This document shows positions 8,634-17,204 of a DNA stretch of 47,989 nt, piece by piece. The stretch's first letter is position 1; the number at the start of each line of letters is the position of its first letter. Below the pieces are notes generated by a model. That model had not been told where the DNA came from and ran no database searches. It was given only the letters and a program-made list of their open reading frames with translations. This DNA comes from Prolixibacteraceae bacterium UBA5740. Its GTDB lineage: Bacteria; Bacteroidota; Bacteroidia; Bacteroidales; Prolixibacteraceae. The translations under genes were made by a program, and so were the position numbers. The stretch spans positions 1 through 47,989 of the forward strand of contig DIFU01000070.1 of assembly GCA_002419285.1 (NCBI GenBank), in the 5' to 3' direction.

Positions 8634-9860
8634 TCAGGATGGATTCTCCGGGGAACGGCCTTGTCCCATAAAATCCTGAAATGCATTGTAGACCCCCCCC
8701 GTCTTCCAGTATTCTTCGTGGTCTTTCTGCGTTTTGTGCCATTGTACTGCCAAAGACTGAAGCCTGCTGTCGGCATGTGAGAAGAACATCTTATAGGATT
8801 GACAAAAGCGAGGCTTCCGGTTATCCTGTGGATCCTTGATCCTGTCTTTCGTGCATCCTCCATAGCATTTTGTAAGCCATGGACATTTACGACATTCTCC
8901 GGGCAATACAGCCTTAAATGCACCGAAAGTCTGTTGCTGCTTCGAATTCAGCATTGCCGAAAGTCGGTGGGTCATCACGTTCCCGAGTTTCCACTTTGGT
9001 TCCACAAAGAAATCGCAACTGTAGACATTTCCATTGTGCTCTATCACGACATAGGGGCCACATTCCTTCATCATGGTACACTCAGGGACCGGCATGCCAA
9101 CATAGGCATGAAAAACAGACTCAAAATGCCTTACAGAGGTGGTAGGTTCCCCGTTTTTAAAATCAGCCATCCACAGGTCGAAAATGCGCTTCAAAAAATG
9201 GCCATAAGCTTCGGCCGTAACTGAGTAGGGCGCTGCCCTGGATGGATCATCCGGGTCGGTTTCAACTACCGGGATAAACTGCATCCATGTAAGTCCAAGA
9301 TTTTTATAATAGTGATAAAGCTCGTCGGGAAACTGGACAGAATAATCAGTCAGACAACAAAGCGCATTGACAGCTACATCATTATCCAACAACATTTGCG
9401 CATTTTTCTCAACCCGGGCATGGGTACCCTGGCCTCCCTGGTCAACCCTGTAGCGGTTATGTACATGGGAAGGGCCATCTAACGACAAGCCTACCAGCCA
9501 GTCGTACTTGCGGAGAAATCGAGCCCAGGTTTTATCAAGAAGGATACCGTTAGTCTGAAGTCCATTTCCTACGGTTTGTCCCCTACCGAATTTCTTTTCC
9601 AGCTCAATCGCTCTCTCATAAAATTCAATTCCCATTAAAGTAGGCTCACCACCTTGCCAGGCAAAACTAACCGATTGACCCCCCTGTTGCATAACCTGAC
9701 GAATCAGCTCTTCCTGTATTTCAGGACTCATTCTGTGCCTGGAAGACTCATTAAAAAGCTCCGATTTCTTGAGGTAAAAACAATAAGTACAGTTCAAATT
9801 GCAATCAGGACCAGCCGGTTTGATCAGAACTGATTGCAAGGGTTTGAAATTCCTGGCCAT
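8634..9860 (-). CDS. Radical SAM anaerobic sulfatase-maturase-like enzyme (SPASM)
   Basis: The 408-residue protein has the 4Fe-4S/SAM motif CNLNCTYC (Cys20, Cys24, Cys27), the SAM-binding WQGGEPTL, and a C-terminal SPASM domain with CGPY, CDFFVEP, CRKCPWLTKCYGGC. This layout is that of anaerobic sulfatase-maturating enzymes, which oxidise a Ser or Cys of sulfatases to formylglycine; some relatives modify other peptides. No sulfatase lies in the window, so it acts in trans or on another target. ATG 9860 is preferred to an upstream TTG at 9872. Near the C-terminus, a run of eight C on the plus strand (8693-8700) encodes Gly-Gly and could be a slippage site. Confidence 0.88.
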   Translation of the reverse strand: MARNFKPLQSVLIKPAGPDCNLNCTYCFYLKKSELFNESSRHRMSPEIQEELIRQVMQQGGQSVSFAWQGGEPTLMGIEFYERAIELEKKFGRGQTVGNGLQTNGILLDKTWARFLRKYDWLVGLSLDGPSHVHNRYRVDQGGQGTHARVEKNAQMLLDNDVAVNALCCLTDYSVQFPDELYHYYKNLGLTWMQFIPVVETDPDDPSRAAPYSVTAEAYGHFLKRIFDLWMADFKNGEPTTSVRHFESVFHAYVGMPVPECTMMKECGPYVVIEHNGNVYSCDFFVEPKWKLGNVMTHRLSAMLNSKQQQTFGAFKAVLPGECRKCPWLTKCYGGCTKDRIKDPQDNRKPRFCQSYKMFFSHADSRLQSLAVQWHKTQKDHEEYWKTGGVYNAFQDFMGQGRSPENPS

Positions 9861-9888
9861 TTTCAAAATCAATAATTATTAACAAGCA

Positions 9889-9896
9889 CAAACTTA
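9889..9896 (-). promoter_or_regulatory. Predicted promoter (-7 box) of the radical SAM gene
   Basis: Minus-strand TAAGTTTG matches TAnnTTTG exactly. Transcription would start near 9882, about 22 nt before the ATG at 9860. The -33 region is poor. Confidence 0.45.
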
Positions 9897-10036
9897 ATAA
9901 ATAGTGGCTAAAGAGAATGGTTGAAAACTTGATTGACAGATTCTCGGGCAATAAATGCAAAATCCCTAAAATTGTTTATCCTCCAAAGTCACATTGCAGA
10001 CTGAAAGGATAAATGTACAACACATTATATTTCAGC

Positions 10037-10747
10037 ATGATAAAGAAGAAAAGAAAAGGAAGGAGACTGAAGCCGAAATACAAGAGATTATTTATTGTCA
10101 TTCTAATGCTCATCATTTCCTTTATTGCCATTCCCCTTTTGAGGCGTGATCATTCATCATCTCAGGCAACGGAAGTAGGAAAGGTAAGTGTTGCAAAATA
10201 TAAGGATTTGAATGCCAGGCATCTGAAACATGCAAAAGCAAATGGCATAAAACCATTTTCTTCAGATGCCGATGTATTGGAAGGGGTTAAGGAACTTATT
10301 CGGGAAGGGGAACTCGAGAAACTTGAAGACAATCAGTATTATATGGTCGACAATTTGACCCATTCGCATCCTTACCTGACTCCCGAAACCATTGAATTGC
10401 TTGATTTGATTGGGGAACGTTTCCAAGAAAAACTGAAGGATAACAACATTGAAATATACCATTTCAGGATAACCTCAGTTCTCCGTACCAAAGAGAGCCA
10501 AAAAAGATTGAGCCGGTCGAATATCAATGCAACCTCTGACTCCAGCCATCTCTATGGAACAACCTTCGATATTTCCTGGAAAAACCTGATCAGGAAAGGT
10601 TGGTTTGGTAAACAAACCACGGTTGCCCATGGTCCGGCCATCAGGTTATTGTCGCAAACCATCGGCGAATTAAAAAAAGAAGGGAAATTGGTAGTGGTTA
10701 CAGAATTTAAAGAAGCCTGCTTTCACATTACCATTGCTGAAAACTGA
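10037..10747 (+). CDS. DUF5715 family protein, M15 (DD-carboxypeptidase)-like
   Basis: From the ATG at 10037 (chosen because the basic MIKKKRKGRR lead and one membrane anchor at about residues 18-36 follow directly) the protein has 236 residues. The conserved part includes LTHSHPYLTPETIELLDLIG, ITSVLRTKESQKRL and SSHLYGTTFDISW, then CFHITI near the end. SxHxxGxxxD plus a late His is the zinc-binding pattern of M15 D-Ala-D-Ala peptidases, so it may be a membrane-anchored periplasmic cell-wall peptidase. The DUF5715 assignment is by recognition; activity is inference. Confidence 0.78.
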   Translation: MIKKKRKGRRLKPKYKRLFIVILMLIISFIAIPLLRRDHSSSQATEVGKVSVAKYKDLNARHLKHAKANGIKPFSSDADVLEGVKELIREGELEKLEDNQYYMVDNLTHSHPYLTPETIELLDLIGERFQEKLKDNNIEIYHFRITSVLRTKESQKRLSRSNINATSDSSHLYGTTFDISWKNLIRKGWFGKQTTVAHGPAIRLLSQTIGELKKEGKLVVVTEFKEACFHITIAEN

Positions 10748-10839
10748 TTTTTTCATACATAATCACCATGAATTGGGGAAATTCCAATGGTTAAGCAATA
10801 ACTTATGAATAGGCTAGTTAAATAAGCATGCTATTTTTT

Positions 10840-10847
10840 TAGTTTTG
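10840..10847 (+). promoter_or_regulatory. Possible promoter (-7 box) immediately before the TonB receptor gene
   Basis: TAGTTTTG matches TAnnTTTG but lies only 4 nt before the first ATG (10852), which would make the transcript leaderless. No -33 TTTG is seen at the right distance, so this may be coincidence. Confidence 0.25.
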
Positions 10848-10851
10848 CAGA

Positions 10852-13266
10852 ATGATGCAAAAGATTCTGATACCTGTCATCCTCTTACTTATTCTGACCT
10901 CAGAAAGCTTCGCTCAAAGCAACAATGCCACTCTTGTTGGTAAGGTTGTCGATGTGGATGGCCAGCCACTGGAACTGGTCAACATTGCATTGCGTGATTA
11001 TCCCATAGGAACTTCAACGAACCGCAGGGGCGAATTTCTTTTAAGAATCCCGGCACGTCGTGATATAACGGTTGTGTTCTCTTCAATGGGTTATGTAACT
11101 TTAGAGAAAAGCATACAGGCAGGAATAGAAGAACGCGTCACGATGAATGTCACGCTTTCGCGATCAACCACGGAAATTGGTGAGGTCAATGTTACCGAAA
11201 ACAGGAGAAACAGTGGAGGCCTCGAGAGAATAGATCCCAGGCTAACCAGTAACTTAAGCACAGCAGGCGGAGGGGCAGTCGAAACATTGATTAAGACACT
11301 TCCCGGAGTTTCGTCCAACAATGAACTGAGTTCACAATATTCGGTTAGAGGGGGTAATTTTGATGAAAACCTGGTCTATGTAAATGACATTGAGATTTAC
11401 AGACCATTCTTGATCAGGGCAGGACAACAGGAAGGACTCAGCTTCATCAACAGTGACATGGTATCGTCTATCGAATTTTCTGCTGGGGGGTTCAGTGCCC
11501 GCTACGGGGATAAAATGTCGAGTGTTCTGGATATTAAGTATCGTAAACCTGCCGAATTCAAAGGTTCGGTTTCGGGCAGCCTGCTGGGAGGGAGTGTCCA
11601 TGTGGAGGATCTGGCCTTCAACGGAAAATTATCCCATATTACCGGCATAAGGTATAAAACCAATAAATACCTGCTGGGCAGTCTTGATGAAAAAGGCGAA
11701 TATGATCCGCGTTTTGTGGATATCCAGACCTACCTGACCTGGAAATTATCTGACAAACTTGATATTTCCTTCCTGGGGAATATCGCCCTGAACCGGTACC
11801 ATTTCATTCCCCAAACGCGCGAAACGGCATTTGGAACCTGGGATGCCCCCCTGAACACAAAAATCTATTTTCAGGGAAGTGAAGTCGATAACTTTTTAAC
11901 GCAGCTTGGGGCTCTGAGTCTTAACTTCCACCCTAACGAAAACCTGAACCTGAAATTCATTGCAACCGCTTACCTGGCCAATGAAGAGGAAACCTATGAT
12001 ATACTTGGGGAGTATTACCTTAACCAGCTTGAAAGAAACATGTCCTCAGAAGATTACGGCGACAGCATTTTGAACCTGGGCGTTGGCACTTTCCTGAACC
12101 ATGCACGCAATTACCTCGATGCCAAGGTAGTCAGTTTTTCACACAAAGGAGCTTATAACAGCGAAAACCATTTGTTGAACTGGGGAATTAAAATCCAACA
12201 CGAAAGAATTGATAACCAAATCAACGAGTGGATATACCGGGATTCTACAGGTTATTCACTACCCTATTCCGACAAGGAGGTTCTACTTTACTACACTTTG
12301 AACAGTAAATCTTCACTACAGTCAATGAGATCAACCGGTTATCTGCAGGATACCTGGCAAATTCCCGTTGCTTCAGGTGACCTGTACCTGAATGGAGGCG
12401 TAAGGGCACATTACTGGAGTTATAACCGTGAAACTGTGGTCAGTCCCAGGGTTTCCATCAATTATTTTCCTGATTGGAAAGAAGATATATCATTCAGGTT
12501 TGCTACCGGCTGGTACCACCAACCCGCATTTTTCAAGGAATTACTGAATCCTGATGGTGAAATTGAAACAGGGAACAAGGCACAACGTTCATTTCAGGTA
12601 CTGCTTGGAAGTGATTATATATTCACTGCCTGGAATCGACCCTTCCGTTTCTCATCCGAAGCCTATTACAAACATATGACCCGACTTACGCCTTACCAGA
12701 TTGATAATGTGAGGATAAGGTATTTACCCGATCAGCTTGCCAATGGTTACGCTACAGGTCTTGATATGAAAATCAATGGGGAATTTGTAAGTGGTGTACA
12801 GTCATGGGCCAGCCTTTCTTTGATGAAAACCCAGGAGAACATTGTGGGTGATGGGCATGGGTATATTCCCCGACCAACTGACCAGCGTTTCAACTTCAGT
12901 TTATATTTTCAGGACTACCTTCCCGGAAATCCTACCTGGAAAATGTACATGTCTGCCTTTTACGGATCGAGACTTCCTGTCGGGCCGCCTAAGTCGGAAA
13001 GATGGCAGGATACCTTTAGGATGCCTCCTTACCGAAGGGTTGATATGGGTATTTCAAAAGTACTGATCAGTCAGAGCTCTCCCGGACCTGGTAAAATAAT
13101 GGAGGCGATTGATGATTTGTCAATTAGTCTTGAGGTTTTTAATTTGCTGAACATTAATAATACCGTCTCCTATTTCTGGGTAACAAGCAACTGGGGTGAC
13201 ATGTATGCAGTACCCAATTACCTCACCTCCAGAAAGATCAACCTGAAGGTGGCCATCACATTCTGA
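10852..13266 (+). CDS. TonB-dependent outer-membrane receptor
   Basis: An 804-residue receptor with a signal peptide ending ESFAQ (about residue 22), a CarboxypepD-regulatory-like beta-sandwich (about 28-110: LVGKVVDVDGQPLELVNIALRDY), a plug domain (about 120-230: YSVRGGNFDENLVYVNDIEIY and SIEFSAGGFSARYGDKMSSVLDI, given here only as landmarks SVRGGNFDEN and GGFSARYGDKMSS), and a beta-barrel ending in aromatic ITF, the usual outer-membrane assembly signal. It imports an unknown ligand using TonB energy. No SusD partner lies next to it, so it is not an ordinary polysaccharide-utilisation pair. Two tandem ATG codons (10852, 10855) leave the exact start open. Confidence 0.92.
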   Translation: MMQKILIPVILLLILTSESFAQSNNATLVGKVVDVDGQPLELVNIALRDYPIGTSTNRRGEFLLRIPARRDITVVFSSMGYVTLEKSIQAGIEERVTMNVTLSRSTTEIGEVNVTENRRNSGGLERIDPRLTSNLSTAGGGAVETLIKTLPGVSSNNELSSQYSVRGGNFDENLVYVNDIEIYRPFLIRAGQQEGLSFINSDMVSSIEFSAGGFSARYGDKMSSVLDIKYRKPAEFKGSVSGSLLGGSVHVEDLAFNGKLSHITGIRYKTNKYLLGSLDEKGEYDPRFVDIQTYLTWKLSDKLDISFLGNIALNRYHFIPQTRETAFGTWDAPLNTKIYFQGSEVDNFLTQLGALSLNFHPNENLNLKFIATAYLANEEETYDILGEYYLNQLERNMSSEDYGDSILNLGVGTFLNHARNYLDAKVVSFSHKGAYNSENHLLNWGIKIQHERIDNQINEWIYRDSTGYSLPYSDKEVLLYYTLNSKSSLQSMRSTGYLQDTWQIPVASGDLYLNGGVRAHYWSYNRETVVSPRVSINYFPDWKEDISFRFATGWYHQPAFFKELLNPDGEIETGNKAQRSFQVLLGSDYIFTAWNRPFRFSSEAYYKHMTRLTPYQIDNVRIRYLPDQLANGYATGLDMKINGEFVSGVQSWASLSLMKTQENIVGDGHGYIPRPTDQRFNFSLYFQDYLPGNPTWKMYMSAFYGSRLPVGPPKSERWQDTFRMPPYRRVDMGISKVLISQSSPGPGKIMEAIDDLSISLEVFNLLNINNTVSYFWVTSNWGDMYAVPNYLTSRKINLKVAITF

Positions 13267-13394
13267 TAATCTTTTGCAGATATTTCCTTGTTAAGTGCCT
13301 CTTATCTGGTTTTCGTGTATTTCGGAATCGTGAAAGGTCTTTGCCATAAGCACAGGTTTTTTTGTATATTCAACTTAGTTTTTAAACCTGATTT

Positions 13395-14189
13395 ATGAAA
13401 CTCAGAATTTACCAGGTTGATGCCTTTACCCATCAATTGTTCAAGGGTAATCCTGCCGCAGTGATACCCTTGCAGCAGTGGCTTCCTGATTCAGTCATGC
13501 AACAGATCGCTCTGGAAAATAACCTTTCGGAAACCGCATTTTTTGTACCAGCCAAAGATTACTTTGAGCTTAGATGGTTTACCCCACAAACGGAAGTAAA
13601 CCTTTGTGGGCATGCCACTCTGGCAACCGCCCACGTTCTTTTCACATACCTGTTCCCGGATTTGAAGGAGATCCAATTCTCGTCAAAGAGCGGAATTCTA
13701 ATCGTTTATCGGGAAGAAGACACCTACTATCTGGACTTTCCAACTTCACGCGTGGTTTCCGTGCAGGATTCCAAATTAACTTTTGCAAAAAGAATGTTTA
13801 CTAATCCCGTGGCCGTGCTTGAGGGCAATGAAGATCTCATGGTCGTACTTCCGTCAGAAGAGGAAGTTATTTGCTATCATCCTGATTTCCAACACCTCAG
13901 CAAACTTGATTATAGAGGTATCATCATCACCGCGAAAGGAAGCGAGGCGGATTTTGTAAGCCGTTTCTTTGGTCCCCGGGTTGGGGTCAACGAAGATCCT
14001 GTAACCGGATCTGCCCACACCCTCCTTATTCCCTACTGGTCGGCAATCCTCAAAAAAAACAAGATGACTGCCCGTCAGCTTTCCATCCGGGGCGGGGAAT
14101 TATTTTGCGAACATAAAGGTGAAAGAGTGCGTATTGGAGGATCAGCCGTGACCTATCTGACAGGCGAAATCCTTATACCGGGTGATTAA
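13395..14189 (+). CDS. PhzF family phenazine-biosynthesis-like isomerase/epimerase
   Basis: A 264-residue cytoplasmic protein with the DapF-like fold of PhzF. It shows FKGNPAAV (17-23), catalytic Glu46 in NNLSETAFF, LCGHATLATAHVL (about 71-83) and GVNEDPVTGSAHTLL (about 199-213). Family members isomerise or epimerise small carboxylates; PhzF itself makes a phenazine precursor, but the many stand-alone homologues, like this one with no phenazine genes around, have unknown substrates. It stands alone between two secreted-protein genes on the same strand. Confidence 0.9.
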   Translation: MKLRIYQVDAFTHQLFKGNPAAVIPLQQWLPDSVMQQIALENNLSETAFFVPAKDYFELRWFTPQTEVNLCGHATLATAHVLFTYLFPDLKEIQFSSKSGILIVYREEDTYYLDFPTSRVVSVQDSKLTFAKRMFTNPVAVLEGNEDLMVVLPSEEEVICYHPDFQHLSKLDYRGIIITAKGSEADFVSRFFGPRVGVNEDPVTGSAHTLLIPYWSAILKKNKMTARQLSIRGGELFCEHKGERVRIGGSAVTYLTGEILIPGD

Positions 14190-14309
14190 TTATGGTAATG
14201 AAATAATACATTATTCGATCTTTATTACGTCAAAGTACCATTGAAAAAATTTTCACTACCCTTCTAATATTTAATTTTACATATCAGACCATCTCAAAAT
14301 TAAAAACTT

Positions 14310-15389
14310 ATGATATCACGTTTACTGTTTCTTATTATGATTCCATCTATGCTGTACTTTCAGGCATTAGGACAGGATCCTGCTTTTGAGCAGGTAAAAC
14401 GACAGCTAAATAACCAGCAGGAAAGCTTTAATCACAGGATGGATCAATTACAAAAGCTGGCAGACGACCTTTTGTGGTTTGAGAGAACCGGTGATGTCGC
14501 TTATGTCGACAAACTTTACATATATGGCCCACCCCAATGGAAAGAAAACAATCCGACAGCTATGGGTGCCGGAAATCCAGTGAAATTCTGGACCTATGCA
14601 TTTTTTCCAAAGTCACTCGATCCAAACCGAAAATACCCATTGATTTTACTTCCCCATGGTGGCGTACATGCCGATTTTACAACCTATTACACCCATATTA
14701 TCCGGGAACTTGTCAGTCAGGGTTACGTGGTGGCCGCTCCTGAATACAGGGGCAGTACCGGCTATGGCCGTTCCCATTATGAGAAAATAGATTACGGTGG
14801 TCTCGAGAATGAAGATGTATATTATACAAGAAATTACATGATCGAAAATTATGATTTTATCGATAAAAACAGAATTGGCATAATCGGATGGAGCCATGGT
14901 GGGCTGATAACCCTGATGAATATCTTTGACCATCCGGATGATTATCAGGTAGCATTTGCAGGAGTACCTGTCAGTGACCTGATAGCAAGGATGGGATATT
15001 ATGATCAGGGATACCGGAATTTATTCGAGGCAGATTATCACATCGGACAGAGCGCGAATGATAATGTTGCTGAATACCGCAGGAGATCACCTGCATGGAA
15101 TACCCATAAATATAAGGATACGCCATTGCTTATCCATACTAACACCAATGACGATGACGTAAACGTCCTGGAAGTGGAACATCTCATTAAATCATTGAAA
15201 GCAGAAGGAAAGAAGTTTGATTATGTCATATTTGAAGATATTCCCGGGGGACACTCCTTCGACCGCATGGATACAAAAATCGCAAAGGAAATCAGGGTAA
15301 GCATCTACAAACACCTGGCAAAGCATCTGAAACCCGACCATCCAATCGATACTCCCAAAAAACTGCAGATTGCAGGCTATCGGTTTTAA
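14310..15389 (+). CDS. Secreted prolyl-oligopeptidase-type (S9) serine hydrolase
   Basis: The 359-residue protein has a signal peptide (MISRLLFLIMIPSM...ALGQ, cut near residue 21) and one alpha/beta-hydrolase domain. The nucleophile is Ser195 in GWSHGG, the acid Asp lies in TNTNDDDV (about 281-283) and the His is His315 in GGHSF; EYRGSTGYGRSHYE is the typical S9 oxyanion-side segment. The N-terminal beta-propeller of full prolyl oligopeptidases is absent, so it may be a dipeptidyl peptidase-like or esterase enzyme in the periplasm. A 14-bp inverted repeat follows the gene. Confidence 0.85.
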   Translation: MISRLLFLIMIPSMLYFQALGQDPAFEQVKRQLNNQQESFNHRMDQLQKLADDLLWFERTGDVAYVDKLYIYGPPQWKENNPTAMGAGNPVKFWTYAFFPKSLDPNRKYPLILLPHGGVHADFTTYYTHIIRELVSQGYVVAAPEYRGSTGYGRSHYEKIDYGGLENEDVYYTRNYMIENYDFIDKNRIGIIGWSHGGLITLMNIFDHPDDYQVAFAGVPVSDLIARMGYYDQGYRNLFEADYHIGQSANDNVAEYRRRSPAWNTHKYKDTPLLIHTNTNDDDVNVLEVEHLIKSLKAEGKKFDYVIFEDIPGGHSFDRMDTKIAKEIRVSIYKHLAKHLKPDHPIDTPKKLQIAGYRF

Positions 15390-15403
15390 TCATCATTCAA
15401 TCA

Positions 15404-15445
15404 GGCTTGAATGGGTATTTTACAAATATATTACCCATTCAAGCC
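15404..15445 (+). terminator. Inverted repeat, likely terminator after the S9 gene
   Basis: GGCTTGAATGGGTA (15404-15417) and TACCCATTCAAGCC (15432-15445) form a perfect 14-bp stem with a 14-nt AT-rich loop, starting 15 nt after the stop. It lacks a long T run, so it may act as an mRNA-stabilising end or a weak terminator. Confidence 0.55.
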
Positions 15446-15509
15446 ACTTCATTTATCATTGATAACTGAGATGGTTTTGCCTTTTTAAGCAACTCAATTT
15501 TTAATGAAA

Positions 15510-15649
15510 TTCCCATTTTGAATCACTATTCCCATTTATGGATTATATCAATATATTCCAAGTTATGTAAAAATGTCATATTCCTTTAAAAATCAACTTT
15601 TTATCTAAATACCTGAAAATATTTCAAAAATTGTATCCCATTATGGGAA
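15510..15649. promoter_or_regulatory. Repeated TTCCCAT motifs upstream of the sigma-54 regulator
   Basis: Three related motifs occur before the response regulator: TTCCCATTTTG at 15510-15520, the dyad TCCCATTTATGGA at 15530-15542, and the perfect dyad TCCCATTATGGGA at 15636-15648. Spacing and symmetry suggest binding sites for a dimeric regulator, possibly the downstream Fis-type protein acting on its own gene. The rest of this 375-nt gap (15390-15764) is AT-rich and holds no gene. Confidence 0.4.
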
Positions 15650-15702
15650 TATATTTCTATTTTTGAGTAACCAAACACAACGATTTTTCAAAATGAAAAT
15701 AT

Positions 15703-15733
15703 TTTGACAATAAATTTCAATCGTGTAATTTTG
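15703..15733 (+). promoter_or_regulatory. Strong predicted promoter of the sigma-54 response regulator
   Basis: TTTG (15703-15706), a 19-nt spacer and TAATTTTG (15726-15733) match the Bacteroidota housekeeping promoter completely. Transcription would start near 15740, about 25 nt before the ATG. Confidence 0.7.
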
Positions 15734-15764
15734 GGAAAGACGCTAATAACAAAAATACAGAAGT

Positions 15765-17123
15765 ATGAATTCCCTGAATGGTAAACCCGCCTACAGGATC
15801 TTCATTGTTGAGGACAATGACTTGTATGCCAAAGTCTTAAAAAGACAACTTGAGAATGAGAACTATGAGGTTTTTGTCTATTACAATGGCCGTGATTGCC
15901 TGAGTAACCTGGACAAACAGCCTGATCTGATTACCCTTGATTATACTTTGCCGGATATGAATGGAGATGCCATTCTGGCTGAAATCAAGAAACAGCTGCC
16001 CAAAGTACATGTAATTATCATTTCAGGGCAGAATGATATTAATACTGCGGTCGGATTGCTCAAGAACGGGGCATACGATTACATCACCAAGGGACCGGAC
16101 ACCCGCGAAAAACTTGGCAACACCATCCGGAACATCTATCAAACCGATCAGCTTCGCATCGAAAATGAAGTATTGAAAGAGGCTGTCAGGGAAAAATATG
16201 ATTTCCGCAAACTGATAAAGGGAAACAGCAGAGAAATTGAAGCCATCTTTTCCCTTATGGAGAAGGCGGTCAACACCAATATCTCGGTTTCCGTCACTGG
16301 AGAAACCGGAACTGGTAAAGAACTGGTCGCCAAGGGAATTCACTATAATTCAAAGCGCAAGAACAAGCCATTCATTGCCGTTAATATTTCTGCCATCCCT
16401 GAAGGATTAATAGAAAGTGAACTTTTTGGTCATGAAAAAGGAGCCTTTACGGGAGCCGATTCCAGGAAGATCGGGAAGTTTGAGCAGGCAAACGGAGGCA
16501 CCTTGTTCCTCGATGAAATTGCGGACCTGGATATCCATATCCAGACAAAACTGCTCCGCGTAATCCAGGAAAGGGAACTAACCCGATTGGGGGGAAGCCA
16601 GATCATTCCGCTAGATGTAAGAATTGTAACCGCCACCCATAAAGACATGCAGTTACTCGTTTCCGAGGGAACATTCAGGCAGGACCTGTTCTATAGGTTA
16701 CTGGGATTACCTATCGCTCTTCCTCCCCTTAGAGACAGGGGACATGACATCATCCTGCTGGGTAAGTATTTCATCGATGAATTTTGTGAAGAGAATAATC
16801 TTCTGAAGAAGAGTATTTCACCTGAAGGTCGCAGTGCCCTTCTCTCCTATCCCTTCCCCGGGAACATCAGGGAACTCAAAGCAGTGGTCGAACTGGCTTG
16901 TGTCATGTGTCCCGGTGACACTATCGAACCCGAGCATTTGAATCTTATAGGCAAAGAAAACGTCAACCACCTGCTCGCTGCCGAAAAAACCCTGGACGAG
17001 TATACCGAGGACATTATCAATCACTTCCTCGTGAAATACAATCACAACGTTAAAATGGTTGCAAGCAAACTTAATATTGGTAAATCAACCATCTACAGGA
17101 TGATTCAAAATACGCAGAATTGA
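15765..17123 (+). CDS. Sigma-54-dependent response regulator (NtrC family)
   Basis: A 452-residue transcription activator. The receiver domain (about 10-120) has phosphoacceptor Asp59 in TLDYTLPD and Lys110 in DYITKG. The AAA+ domain has Walker A GETGTGKE (180-187), the sigma-54 contact loop GAFTGA (227-232) and Walker B GGTLFLDE (245-252). A Fis-type helix-turn-helix ends the protein (VASKLNIGKSTIYRMI). It would activate RpoN promoters after phosphorylation. No histidine kinase is adjacent, so it is an orphan here, and its targets are unknown. It has its own strong promoter and a long bidirectional terminator. Confidence 0.93.
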   Translation: MNSLNGKPAYRIFIVEDNDLYAKVLKRQLENENYEVFVYYNGRDCLSNLDKQPDLITLDYTLPDMNGDAILAEIKKQLPKVHVIIISGQNDINTAVGLLKNGAYDYITKGPDTREKLGNTIRNIYQTDQLRIENEVLKEAVREKYDFRKLIKGNSREIEAIFSLMEKAVNTNISVSVTGETGTGKELVAKGIHYNSKRKNKPFIAVNISAIPEGLIESELFGHEKGAFTGADSRKIGKFEQANGGTLFLDEIADLDIHIQTKLLRVIQERELTRLGGSQIIPLDVRIVTATHKDMQLLVSEGTFRQDLFYRLLGLPIALPPLRDRGHDIILLGKYFIDEFCEENNLLKKSISPEGRSALLSYPFPGNIRELKAVVELACVMCPGDTIEPEHLNLIGKENVNHLLAAEKTLDEYTEDIINHFLVKYNHNVKMVASKLNIGKSTIYRMIQNTQN

Positions 17124-17134
17124 TTCCAAAAAAT

Positions 17135-17179
17135 AATCAAATAAAAGGGCGGTCATAATGACTGCCCTTTTATTTGATT
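17135..17179. terminator. Bidirectional terminator between the sigma-54 regulator and fabD
   Basis: A 20-bp stem (17135-17154 with 17160-17179, one G-T pair) with a 5-nt loop. The GC-rich top GGGCGGTC/GACTGCCC is flanked by A- and T-rich arms, so it can stop transcription from both convergent genes. Confidence 0.85.
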
Positions 17180-17204
17180 GACAATAAATATCCGGCTTGA
17201 ATGA

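Noticed and set aside
8634..9860. Sulfatase/maturase pair or peptide-modification cluster
   Set aside because: No sulfatase or small precursor peptide gene was found beside the maturase.
10852..13266. SusC/SusD polysaccharide-utilisation locus
   Set aside because: No SusD-like gene or glycosidase cluster adjoins the receptor; the GH92 gene is 5 kb away behind unrelated genes.
17135..17179. Mobile-element terminal inverted repeat
   Set aside because: The 20-bp stem has a 5-nt loop and sits between two convergent gene ends, so it is a bidirectional terminator.
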